Below are positions 1 through 6,748 of a stretch of DNA of 13,519 bases, one piece after another. The position numbers and the translations under genes were made by a program. The stretch's first letter is position 1; each line of letters starts with the position of its first letter. The notes under the pieces are model-generated. The model had not been told where the DNA came from and made no database searches. It saw nothing but the letters and a program-made list of their open reading frames with translations. Source of the stretch: Alphaproteobacteria bacterium (lineage in GTDB: Bacteria; Pseudomonadota; Alphaproteobacteria; ATCC43930; CGMCC-115725). The stretch spans positions 1 to 13,519 of the forward strand of contig JAFMSA010000042.1 in the NCBI GenBank assembly GCA_017353855.1, in the 5' to 3' direction.

Positions 1-1231
1 TATCGCCCGCTCGAAGGCGCTGCGTTCCGAGGCGGCCCTACTGGCGGCGCTTGCCGAGGCCCCGCCCTCGCGGCCATTTGCGGCGACGCTGGAGCGGCGG
101 CTTGGTGAAGCGCGCTATGCGCTGATCGCTGAGATTAAGAAAGCCTCGCCCAGTGCCGGCCTGATCCGCAAGGATTTCGACCCCCCGACGCTCGCGCGTG
201 CCTACGCGGCAGGCGGGGCGAGCTGCCTGTCGGTATTGACCGACATGCCTTATTTCCAGGGACGCAACGACGATTTGACCGCGGCCCGCCAGGCGGTCCG
301 CTTGCCGGTGCTGCGCAAGGATTTCATCCTCGACCCCTATCAGATTCTCGAGAGCCGCCGCATCGGCGCCGATTGCGTTTTGCTGATCATCGCGGCGCTG
401 TCGGACGCGACCGCGGGGGAGCTCGCGGCGGCGGCGGCGGAGGTCGGCCTCGATGTGCTCGCCGAAGTCCACGACGGCGGCGAACTCGACCGCGCTCTGC
501 GGCTCGACGTCAGACTGATCGGCATCAACAACCGCAACCTGAAGACGCTCGAGACCGATTTGCGCACGGCCGAAAGCCTCGCCCCGGAGGTGCCGCCGGA
601 CCGCCTCGTGGTTGCCGAAAGCGGCATCCGCGGACCCGCGGATCTCGACCGCCTCGCCGCCTCCGGCGCACGCTGTTTCCTCGTTGGCGAAACATTGCTG
701 CGCCAGTCGGATCTCACCGCAGCGACACGCCGACTGCTGCGCCTGCCCGACACGCCGGGTTTTACGCACCTCGACGACGAGGGACGGGCAAAGATGGTCG
801 ACATCTCGGACAAACGGGAGACCGAGAGGGTGGCGACCGCCGGTGCGCGCGTCGTGATGCGGCCCGAGACGCTCGAACGTATCCGGACGGGAGACGTGGC
901 CAAGGGCGATGTCCTCGCGGTGGCGCGGCTTGCCGGAATTATGGCCGCGAAGCGCACGGCGGAACTGATCCCGCTGTGCCACCCGCTTGCCCTCGCTTCG
1001 GTCAGGGTCGAGCTTGCCTGCGTGAGCGAGCGTTCGGCGGTGGAGATTACCGCGACGTGCAAATTGCACGGCCGAACCGGGGTTGAAATGGAGGCGCTGA
1101 CGGCGGCGAGTGTGGCGGCGCTGACCGTTTACGATATGTGCAAGGCCGTCGACCGCGGGATCGTGGTGACCGATTTGCGTCTGTTGCGCAAATCGGGCGG
1201 CAAATCGGGAAATTGGGAGGCAGAGCCGTGA
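1..1231 (+). CDS. trpC: TrpC–MoaC read-through fusion: indole-3-glycerol phosphate synthase joined to cyclic pyranopterin monophosphate synthase (5' partial)
   Basis: A single open frame (first full codon at base 2, TGA at 1229-1231) encodes two complete family signatures with no stop between them. The first part is TrpC, which closes the indole ring in tryptophan synthesis. The second is MoaC, which makes cyclic pyranopterin monophosphate for molybdenum cofactor. Both are soluble cytoplasmic enzymes. TrpC similarity ends near base 745, a short linker PDTPG follows (746-760), and MoaC similarity begins at 761. I see no ATG or GTG between the TrpC core and the MoaC N-terminus. Candidate internal starts are TTG 695, inside TrpC, and ATG 794, already inside conserved MoaC sequence but preceded by GAGGGA at 779-784. 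The product could therefore be one bifunctional protein, or moaC could start internally. A lost stop through sequence error is less likely because the frame is clean on both sides. The N-terminus, probably about 20 residues, lies off the window. Confidence 0.8.
   Translation, partial: IARSKALRSEAALLAALAEAPPSRPFAATLERRLGEARYALIAEIKKASPSAGLIRKDFDPPTLARAYAAGGASCLSVLTDMPYFQGRNDDLTAARQAVRLPVLRKDFILDPYQILESRRIGADCVLLIIAALSDATAGELAAAAAEVGLDVLAEVHDGGELDRALRLDVRLIGINNRNLKTLETDLRTAESLAPEVPPDRLVVAESGIRGPADLDRLAASGARCFLVGETLLRQSDLTAATRRLLRLPDTPGFTHLDDEGRAKMVDISDKRETERVATAGARVVMRPETLERIRTGDVAKGDVLAVARLAGIMAAKRTAELIPLCHPLALASVRVELACVSERSAVEITATCKLHGRTGVEMEALTAASVAALTVYDMCKAVDRGIVVTDLRLLRKSGGKSGNWEAEP
2..745 (+). 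other. trpC: TrpC domain (indole-3-glycerol phosphate synthase), N-terminus missing
   Basis: TrpC converts 1-(2-carboxyphenylamino)-1-deoxyribulose 5-phosphate to indole-3-glycerol phosphate within a TIM barrel. Landmarks in order are EIKKASPSAGLIRKDF with the substrate-binding lysine near base 140, then VLTDMPYFQG, VLRKDFILDPYQI with the catalytic-type KDF motif, LAEVHD, GINNRNLKTL, VVAESGI and the terminal FLVGETLLRQ phosphate-binding region. These match family order and spacing. The other trp genes usually lie upstream, so the promoter is probably off the window. Confidence 0.93.
761..1231 (+). other. moaC: MoaC domain (cyclic pyranopterin monophosphate synthase)
   Basis: This segment of 156 residues compares with about 161 for E. 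coli MoaC. It converts the MoaA product 3',8-cyclo-GTP to cyclic pyranopterin monophosphate. Visible family motifs are THLDDEGRAKMVDISDK at the N-terminus, IPLCHPLAL, GVEMEALTAASVAAL, YDMCKAVDR, which holds the Asp and Lys of the active site, and KSGGKSG at the C-terminus. The N-terminal THxD block lies before the first available ATG (794). Either the native start was lost when the gene fused to trpC, or a shortened MoaC starts at 794. Its TGA overlaps the moeA GTG start. Confidence 0.9.
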
Positions 1232-2442
1232 TTTCCGTCGAAGAAGCGCTCGCTCGTCTGCTCGCGCCGCTCGGCACATTGCCACCCGAGCAGGTGTCGA
1301 TCGCCGAGGGGCTCGGCCGGGTTCTTGCCGAGGACGTCGCCGCCCGCCGCACGCAGCCGCCTTTCGCGGTTTCGGCAATGGACGGCTACGCGGTACGCGC
1401 CGAGGATTTGACGACGTTCCCGGTCGAACTGCGCATCGTCGCCGAAATCCCGGCCGGAACCGGGTTCGGCGGTCACGTCGCCACCGGCGAAGCCGCGCGC
1501 ATTTTTACCGGGGCGCCGCTGCCGGCGGGCACCGATACGATCATCATTCAAGAGGACGCCGAGCGGGACGGCGATCGCGTCCGTGTGCTCGAAGGCGCGC
1601 CGCGCGGACGTTATGTACGCCGCGCGGGTCTCGATTTCGTGGAGGGGGACGTGCTGCTGCGAGCCGGCCGGCGGCTCACGGCGCGCGAGATAGGATTGCT
1701 GGCGGCGATGAACAGGCCTTGGCTGTTTGTGCGCCGGCGGCCACGCGTCGGCATCCTCTCCACCGGGGACGAGATCGTGATGCCGGGCGACCCGATCGGG
1801 CCGCACCAGATCGTCAGCTCGAACAGTCTGGCTTTGGCGGCGTTCGTCACCGCTTGCGGCGGGATACCGGTGTCGGCCGGCAATGCGCCCGATGATCCGG
1901 CGGCGCTGCGCCGCATCGCCGTGGCGACGCGCGGGGTCGACCTGCTCGTGACAACCGGCGGGGCTTCGGTCGGCGAGCACGATCTGGTGCGCGACGCGCT
2001 GGCCGCCGATGGATTGGAGCTCGATTTCTGGCAGATCGCGATGCGGCCGGGAAAACCACTGATGGTGGGCCGCTATCAGGGCACTCCGATGATCGGCCTC
2101 CCGGGCAACCCGGTCTCGAGCCTGGTTTGCGCGCTGTTGTTCCTCAAGCCCGCGCTCGACCGGCTGAGCGGCGCTGGTCCGACGACGGGGGCGGCGCAGA
2201 CCGCCCGTCTCGGGGCTGCGCTCCCGAAGAACGACCGGCGGCAGGATTACCTGCGGTCGCGGCTCGCGCGGGCGCCCGATGGCGCGCTTGAGGTATTTCC
2301 GTTCGAGGTCCAGGACAGCTCGATGATGCGCCTGTTGGCGCAAGCCGATTGCCTGATTGTCCGCCCGCCGCACGCCCCCGGGGTCCCGGCCGGGACGGCG
2401 GTGCCGATCGTCTCGTTCCCGACGGGGGTGTCGCCGATCTAA
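1228..2442 (+). CDS. moeA: Molybdopterin molybdenumtransferase MoeA
   Basis: MoeA inserts molybdate into adenylylated molybdopterin in the last step of molybdenum cofactor synthesis, in the cytoplasm. The 404 residues match the usual length of about 400-410. Motifs include SAMDGYA (49-55), FTGAPLPAGTD (93-103), the MoCF-type STGDE (178-182), TTGGASVGEHD (242-252), MRPGKP (272-277) and GLPGNPVS (290-297). The start is GTG at 1228: it overlaps the moaC stop as GTGA, has GGGAGG at 1215-1220 at good spacing, and gives the family N-terminus ISVEEALARLL. The frame is open further upstream, but an earlier start would lie inside moaC. The pairing with moaC in one transcript is functionally coherent, since both act in the same cofactor pathway. 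Confidence 0.97.
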   Translation: MISVEEALARLLAPLGTLPPEQVSIAEGLGRVLAEDVAARRTQPPFAVSAMDGYAVRAEDLTTFPVELRIVAEIPAGTGFGGHVATGEAARIFTGAPLPAGTDTIIIQEDAERDGDRVRVLEGAPRGRYVRRAGLDFVEGDVLLRAGRRLTAREIGLLAAMNRPWLFVRRRPRVGILSTGDEIVMPGDPIGPHQIVSSNSLALAAFVTACGGIPVSAGNAPDDPAALRRIAVATRGVDLLVTTGGASVGEHDLVRDALAADGLELDFWQIAMRPGKPLMVGRYQGTPMIGLPGNPVSSLVCALLFLKPALDRLSGAGPTTGAAQTARLGAALPKNDRRQDYLRSRLARAPDGALEVFPFEVQDSSMMRLLAQADCLIVRPPHAPGVPAGTAVPIVSFPTGVSPI

Positions 2443-2477
2443 ATTGGACAGCACTCTACCCGCTTCGTCGCACCCGC

Positions 2478-2506
2478 TTGACGCCGCAAGCGAACCAAAG
2501 TAGAAC
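2478..2506 (+). promoter_or_regulatory. lexA promoter, sigma70-like
   Basis: TTGACG at 2478-2483 and TAGAAC at 2501-2506 are separated by exactly 17 bases. This is a near-consensus -35 and a reasonable -10, placed 46 bases before the lexA ATG, so lexA can be expressed independently of the trp/mo operon. The -10 coincides with the right half of the LexA box. Confidence 0.7.
2492..2506 (+). promoter_or_regulatory. LexA (SOS) box, GAAC-N7-GAAC
   Basis: GAAC at 2492-2495 and again at 2503-2506, with seven bases between, is the alphaproteobacterial LexA operator (GTTC-N7-GTTC on the other strand). It covers the promoter spacer and the -10 hexamer, so LexA binding should block RNA polymerase and give autoregulation. 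I found no second box in this gap; the GTTCGTTC at 2524-2531 lacks the seven-base spacing. Confidence 0.88.
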
Positions 2507-2552
2507 GCACATTGATGTTTTGGGTTCGTTCTGCAGCGCGTAAGGGGATCCC

Positions 2553-3260
2553 ATGTTGACCAGGAAACAGCGCGAGCTCCTGCTGTTCATAAATCAGCGG
2601 CTGACCGCAACCGGTGTGTCGCCGTCTTTCGACGAGATGAAGGACGCGCTCAATCTCAAATCCAAATCCGGGATCCATCGGCTGGTCAGCGGACTCGAAG
2701 AGCGCGGCTTTGTCAGGCGTCTGCCGCATCGCGCACGCGCTTTGGAAGTCGTCAAACTGCCGGAGGAGAGTGCGGTTGCACCGGCGCCTGCCGAACGCAG
2801 CCGATTTTCGCCGACGGTCATCCGCGGTGATTTCAAGGGCTCACTGTCCGGGACTCCCGTCGCCAACGATGCCGAGGCGGTCGATCTTCCACTCTACGGC
2901 CGGATCGCCGCCGGTACACCGATCGAAGCCTTGCGCGACCAGAACGCGACGATCGGTGTCCCCACCAGTCTGCTGGGACGCGGGAGCGAACATTACGCGC
3001 TGGAAGTCGCCGGTGACAGCATGGTTGATGCGGGGATTCTCGACGGCGACACGGTGATCATCCAGCGCTGCGATACCGCGGATAACGGCAGTATCGTTGT
3101 CGCTCTGGTCGACAATGAGGAGGTCACGCTGAAACGCCTGCGCCGGCGTGGCGCTTCGATTGCTCTCGAGCCGGCCAACAAGACTTACGAGACCCGCATC
3201 TTCGGACCCGACCGCGTCAAGGTTCAGGGCCGTCTCGTCGGGCTGATGCGCCGCTTTTAG
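2553..3260 (+). CDS. lexA: SOS-response repressor/autoprotease LexA
   Basis: LexA represses DNA-damage genes and cleaves itself when RecA filaments form. The 235 residues fit the alphaproteobacterial length. The N-terminal winged helix starts MLTRKQRELL, with the recognition region around residues 23-56. A linker rich in Ala, Pro and Glu follows (about 70-85). The C-terminal S24-type peptidase domain has the self-cleavage bond A120-G121 in GRIAAGTP, the nucleophile S156 in AGDSMVD and the general base K194 in VTLKRL. All catalytic parts are intact. The start ATG has AAGGGG at 2542-2547. An SOS box overlaps its promoter, as expected for autoregulation. Downstream are two strong hairpins, so it is probably transcribed alone or with low read-through. 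Confidence 0.97.
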   Translation: MLTRKQRELLLFINQRLTATGVSPSFDEMKDALNLKSKSGIHRLVSGLEERGFVRRLPHRARALEVVKLPEESAVAPAPAERSRFSPTVIRGDFKGSLSGTPVANDAEAVDLPLYGRIAAGTPIEALRDQNATIGVPTSLLGRGSEHYALEVAGDSMVDAGILDGDTVIIQRCDTADNGSIVVALVDNEEVTLKRLRRRGASIALEPANKTYETRIFGPDRVKVQGRLVGLMRRF

Positions 3261-3262
3261 GA

Positions 3263-3302
3263 GCCGGCGGTCGATCCGCCGGCGGACGGCGAGGCGCCGT
3301 CC
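3263..3302 (+). terminator. Two abutting perfect hairpins after lexA
   Basis: GCCGGCGG (3263-3270) pairs with CCGCCGGC (3276-3283) around loop TCGAT. Directly next to it, GGACGGCG (3284-3291) pairs with CGCCGTCC (3295-3302) around loop AGG. Both stems are eight uninterrupted base pairs and start two bases after the lexA stop. No T-run follows, so this is not a classic intrinsic terminator; it may work with Rho or protect the 3' end. Confidence 0.6.
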
Positions 3303-3477
3303 GACGCGGTCCCGGGGCGCGGCTGCCCTTGCTCGAACACTAAATTTCGCAAAATGCCGCCTCGGGCTGAACCGAACGATGCCGGGGCATTCAGGTGTTG
3401 GGCAGATCCCCTTGCGTTGAGGCACCGCGCCCGCTCTATTTTCAGCCCAGCAACTGCGCCGAGCGTGGGAGGAAGCG
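3303..3477. other. Non-coding gap before the acyl-CoA synthetase
   Basis: The rest of this 217-base gap holds an A/T-rich patch near 3340-3356 and a short inverted repeat, AATGCC at 3353-3358 with GGCATT at 3386-3391. A promoter must lie here if the next gene is transcribed alone, but I see only weak candidates: TTGCGT or TTGAGG near 3412-3422 with TATTTT at 3437-3442, at non-ideal spacing. No convincing gene is present. Confidence 0.4.
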
Positions 3478-5109
3478 ATGCACGGACTGATGTCGGAGCG
3501 GCCGCTGCTGATCTCTGCGATCATCAAACATGCGGCGATGTATCATCGTGACAGGGAAATCGTCACGCGAACCGCCGAAGGTCCGATCCACCGCTACACT
3601 TACGGGGAGGCTGAGCATCGCTCGAAGCGGCTCGCGCAGGCCCTGCTGAGACTGGGGATCGGCCGCGGCGACCGCGTCGGTACGCTAGCCTGGAACACTT
3701 ATCGGCACTTCGAACTCTATTATGCCATTTCGGGCATCGGCGCGGTCTGCCACACGATCAACCCCCGTCTGTTCGATGAACAGATCGTGTATATCGTCAA
3801 TCATGCCGCAGACCGGCTTCTGTTTGTAGACATGAGCTTTGTGCCGCTGATCGACCGTTTGGCTCCGCGATTTCCAAGGGACTGCCGGGTAGTGCTGCTG
3901 GCCGAGGAGGCTGCCGGGCCGGCAATCAAGTGCTCGCCGCTGCCCGGTTACGAGGGGCTGATCGCGGAGGAGGACGGCGATATCGAATGGCCCGAATTCG
4001 ACGAGCGGACCGCGGCAGCACTCTGCTACACCTCGGGAACCACCGGCAAGCCGAAAGGCGCGCTCTACAGCCATCGCTCCACCGTATTGCACGCTTTAGG
4101 GATTTCGCTCCCCGACGCAATCCCATTGTCGGCGCGCGACACGGTGTGCCCTGTCGTGCCGCTGTTCCATGCGTGCGGCTGGGGCACCCCCTACACGGCA
4201 CCGATGAACGGCGCGAAGCTTGTCATGCCCGGGCCACGGCTCGACGGGCAGAGCCTCTACGAGCTCTTCGAGACCGAGGGGGTGACGATGAGCCTCGGCG
4301 TGCCGACGGTCTGGCTCGGGTTCGAGGCGCATCTCTGCGCGACCGGCGCGCGCTGCTCCACGTTGCGGTGGCTACTGTGCGGCGGCTCGGCAGTGCCGCC
4401 CAGCTTGATCGAAGCCTTCGAACGCCGGCATATCCTGCTTCGCCAGGGCTGGGGAATGACCGAGATGAGTCCGCTGGGCACGACCGCGGCGCTGAAGGCA
4501 AAGCATCTGGGCCTCGATCCGCAAGCGCAGATGAAGGTCAAATCGAAGCAAGGACGGCCGGTTTTCGGGGTCGAGATGAAGGTCGTAGACGAGGCGGGCC
4601 GGGTACAGCCGCATGACGGCAAATCGATGGGCGAGCTGCTGGTGCGTGGCCCATGGATCATCAACGGGTATTTCGAAGACGCCGAGGCAAGCGCGGCGTC
4701 GGTCGAAAAGGACGGCTGGTTTCACACCGGTGACGTCGCGACAATCGACCCTGACGGCTATATGCAGGTCGCGGACCGGCGCAAGGACGTCATCAAATCC
4801 GGTGGGGAGTGGATCAGCTCGATAGACCTCGAAAACGCCGCGGTCGCGCACGCCGATGTCGCCGAAGCGGCGGTGATCGCCGTCCCTAGTCCCCGCTGGG
4901 GTGAGCGGCCCTTGCTGATCGTGACGCCGCGGCCGCCGGGCCAGCCCGAGCGCGAGGATCTGTTGAACTTTCTCTCGCAGCGTTTTCCGCGCTGGATGCT
5001 GCCCGACGACGTGGTCGTGATCGGGGAAATGCCTCATACCGCGACCGGCAAGGTCATGAAGACCCGTCTGCGTGAGATGTTCGGCGAACACAGACTGCCA
5101 GAGCGTTGA
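3478..5109 (+). CDS. Fatty acyl-CoA synthetase, AlkK/DmdB-like (AMP-forming)
   Basis: This is an ANL-superfamily enzyme that activates a carboxylic acid with ATP to an acyl-AMP and then transfers it to CoA. Its 543 residues match AlkK-type medium-chain ligases and the related methylthiopropionate ligase DmdB. The P-loop YTSGTTGKPKG is at 184-194, GWGMTEMSP at 324-332, TGD at 417-419, the hinge DRRKDVIKSGGEWIS at 433-447 and the C-terminal catalytic lysine K525 in TATGKVMKTR. The opening GDRVGTLAWNTYRHFELYY followed by HTINPRLF is typical of this subgroup. ATG 3478 has GGGAGGA just upstream. No signal peptide or membrane segment is seen, so it should be cytoplasmic. The substrate cannot be told from sequence; medium- or long-chain fatty acids and methylthiopropionate are candidates. 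It stands alone between lexA and gltX with gaps of 217 and 145 bases. Confidence 0.92.
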   Translation: MHGLMSERPLLISAIIKHAAMYHRDREIVTRTAEGPIHRYTYGEAEHRSKRLAQALLRLGIGRGDRVGTLAWNTYRHFELYYAISGIGAVCHTINPRLFDEQIVYIVNHAADRLLFVDMSFVPLIDRLAPRFPRDCRVVLLAEEAAGPAIKCSPLPGYEGLIAEEDGDIEWPEFDERTAAALCYTSGTTGKPKGALYSHRSTVLHALGISLPDAIPLSARDTVCPVVPLFHACGWGTPYTAPMNGAKLVMPGPRLDGQSLYELFETEGVTMSLGVPTVWLGFEAHLCATGARCSTLRWLLCGGSAVPPSLIEAFERRHILLRQGWGMTEMSPLGTTAALKAKHLGLDPQAQMKVKSKQGRPVFGVEMKVVDEAGRVQPHDGKSMGELLVRGPWIINGYFEDAEASAASVEKDGWFHTGDVATIDPDGYMQVADRRKDVIKSGGEWISSIDLENAAVAHADVAEAAVIAVPSPRWGERPLLIVTPRPPGQPEREDLLNFLSQRFPRWMLPDDVVVIGEMPHTATGKVMKTRLREMFGEHRLPER

Positions 5110-5228
5110 TATCGCTGCCGCCGCTCCCCATCCTCCGATCGGTTGGAGCCGCTAACGCTCGCGCATCCTCGGATCCTACCGTGCGGCCTTTCCCGCAGCG
5201 GGCTGTTGCCGAAGGTCGAGATGCGATC

Positions 5229-5258
5229 GGGGAACACAGCATGGACTTGGCACAATGA
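5229..5258 (+). promoter_or_regulatory. Possible five-codon leader ORF coupled to gltX
   Basis: ATG at 5241 opens the peptide MDLAQ and stops at TGA 5256-5258, overlapping the gltX ATG (5255-5257) as ATGA. GGGGAA at 5229-5234 sits six bases before this mini-ORF. The gltX ATG itself has no obvious Shine-Dalgarno sequence in the preceding 14 bases. Ribosomes loading at 5241 could therefore re-initiate at gltX. Chance cannot be excluded for so short a frame. Confidence 0.4.
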
Positions 5259-6658
5259 GCGTCGTTGTCCGTTTCGCCCCTTCCCCGACGGGATTTCTTC
5301 ACATCGGCGGCGCCCGCACGGCCCTGTTTAACTGGCTGTTCGCGCGGCATTACGGCGGCAGGTTCCTGCTGCGAATCGAAGATACCGACCGCGCCCGTTC
5401 GACACCCCTGGCGGTGGCCGCGATCATCGACGGGCTCGACTGGCTCGGTCTGAGGTGGGACGATCAGGTCGTCTATCAGTCTCAACGAGCGCCGCGCCAT
5501 GCCGAGGTTGCGCGGCAACTTCTCGCCGCGGGACGCGCTTATTACTGCTATTGCACACCGGCCGAACTTGACGCGATGCGCGAGAGGGCGCGTGCGGAGA
5601 AGCGATCGATACGCTATGACGGGACCTGGCGCGACCGCGACCCGTCCGAGGCTCCGCCCGGGGTGCCGCCGGCCATCCGCCTGAAGGCCGCGCAGCAAGG
5701 TTCCACGACAATCCGCGATCATGTGCAGGGAGAGGTTACGCTCGCGAATGCCGAACTCGACGATCTCATCATTCTCCGCGCGGACGGCACCCCGACCTAC
5801 AACTTCTCGGTCGTCGTGGACGACCACGACATGTCCATCACTCATGTGATTCGTGGAGACGACCACCTCAACAACGCCTTTCGCCAGAAGCAGATCTATG
5901 ACGCGTTGGACTGGCCGGTCCCCGAATTCGCGCATGTGCCGCTGATCCACGGTCCCGACGGAGCGAAGCTGTCGAAGCGGCACGGCGCTCTGGGCGTCGA
6001 CGCGTACCGCGACCTGGGTTACCTGCCGGAGGCGCTGCGGAACTATCTGCTTCGCCTCGGCTGGAGCCATGGCGACGACGAGATCATCTCGACCGGGCAG
6101 GCGATCGAATGGTTCGACATCGATGGGGTTGGGCGCGCCCCCGCACGGTTTGATTTCGCCAAACTCGACAATTTGAACGGGCACTACATCCGCCTCGCCG
6201 ATGACCATCGTCTCGTTGCGCTCATCGCCGCAAGGTTGGAGAAGGTGCTCGGCCGTCTGCTTTGCGATACCGAACTGGGCCGTCTACGGGAGGCTATGCC
6301 GGAACTGAAGCTGCGGCCCAAGACCCTGGTCGAACTCACCGACAATGCTCGCTTCCTGGTGACCCCGCGGCCAGTCGAGCCCGACGCCAAAGCCGTGAAG
6401 CTGCTGAGTCCGCCCGCGCGCAGGCTGCTTGGCGAATTGCTCCCGCGATTACGCCGCGTCGCGTGGCGGCCGGCGAGCCTCGAAGAAGAGGTCCGCCGTT
6501 TCGCCGACGAGAGGGCAATAAAGCTCGGGTCGGTGGCGCAGCCCTTGCGGGCCGCCCTTACCGGGTCGGTCGCTTCGCCCGGGATCTTCATCGTGATGAG
6601 AATCCTGGGGCGTGAGGAGACTTTGGGGCGCATCGCCGACGCCGCCGGCAGTCCTTGA
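5255..6658 (+). CDS. gltX: Glutamyl-tRNA synthetase (class Ic)
   Basis: GltX charges glutamate onto tRNA in the cytoplasm. The 467 residues are normal for a bacterial GluRS. RFAPSPTGFLHIGGARTAL carries the HIGH-type signature as HIGG (16-19), FLLRIEDTDRARS follows, then IRGDDHL near 199-205, and the KMSKS-type loop reads KLSKR (238-242). The C-terminal anticodon-binding helical part is complete. In the zinc-binding insert the first pair C98-x-C100 is present, but the second Cys/His pair known from E. coli is not evident near RYDGTWR (120-126). Alphaproteobacteria often carry two GluRS paralogues, and this could be either the general or the second one; its close match to the standard family core favours the general enzyme. 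The start gives the canonical N-terminus; no good ribosome binding site precedes it directly. Confidence 0.95.
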   Translation: MSVVVRFAPSPTGFLHIGGARTALFNWLFARHYGGRFLLRIEDTDRARSTPLAVAAIIDGLDWLGLRWDDQVVYQSQRAPRHAEVARQLLAAGRAYYCYCTPAELDAMRERARAEKRSIRYDGTWRDRDPSEAPPGVPPAIRLKAAQQGSTTIRDHVQGEVTLANAELDDLIILRADGTPTYNFSVVVDDHDMSITHVIRGDDHLNNAFRQKQIYDALDWPVPEFAHVPLIHGPDGAKLSKRHGALGVDAYRDLGYLPEALRNYLLRLGWSHGDDEIISTGQAIEWFDIDGVGRAPARFDFAKLDNLNGHYIRLADDHRLVALIAARLEKVLGRLLCDTELGRLREAMPELKLRPKTLVELTDNARFLVTPRPVEPDAKAVKLLSPPARRLLGELLPRLRRVAWRPASLEEEVRRFADERAIKLGSVAQPLRAALTGSVASPGIFIVMRILGREETLGRIADAAGSP

Positions 6659-6667
6659 CGCCTCTGT

Positions 6668-6696
6668 TTGCCAATCGCACGCTACGGGCCTATTTT
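6668..6696 (+). promoter_or_regulatory. gltA promoter, sigma70-like
   Basis: TTGCCA (6668-6673) and TATTTT (6691-6696) are separated by exactly 17 bases, in the 90-base gap between gltX and gltA. The predicted start near 6703 leaves a leader of about 45 bases before the gltA ATG. Confidence 0.6.
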
Positions 6697-6748
6697 TCAC
6701 CCAATCCGGCAACGGCCAGCAGGCGAGCTTAGCGATAGAGGTGTATCG

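Noticed and set aside
1138..1227. Upstream extension of moeA to GTG 1138
   Set aside because: It lies wholly inside moaC and adds residues without family similarity. GTG 1228 has a ribosome binding site and the GTGA overlap.
38..1378. Long antisense open frame (446 codons, minus strand) over trpC-moaC
   Set aside because: High-GC shadow of the real genes: Arg-rich and low in family-like motifs, while the plus strand has two complete enzyme signatures.
2524..2531. GTTCGTTC near lexA as a second LexA box
   Set aside because: The two half-sites are adjacent instead of seven bases apart, so it does not fit the operator.
3354..3551. 65-codon open frame before the acyl-CoA synthetase
   Set aside because: It overlaps the start of the real gene out of frame, has no ribosome binding site and no recognisable sequence.
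5129..5175. Near-repeat CATCCTCCGATC / CATCCTCGGATC, 35 bases apart, before gltX
   Set aside because: Only 12 bases with one mismatch and two copies; no known operator matches and chance is plausible.
6668..6748. Longer gltA start at 6668
   Set aside because: The added 27 residues do not look like citrate synthase and the segment contains the predicted promoter. ATG 6749 has its own ribosome binding site.
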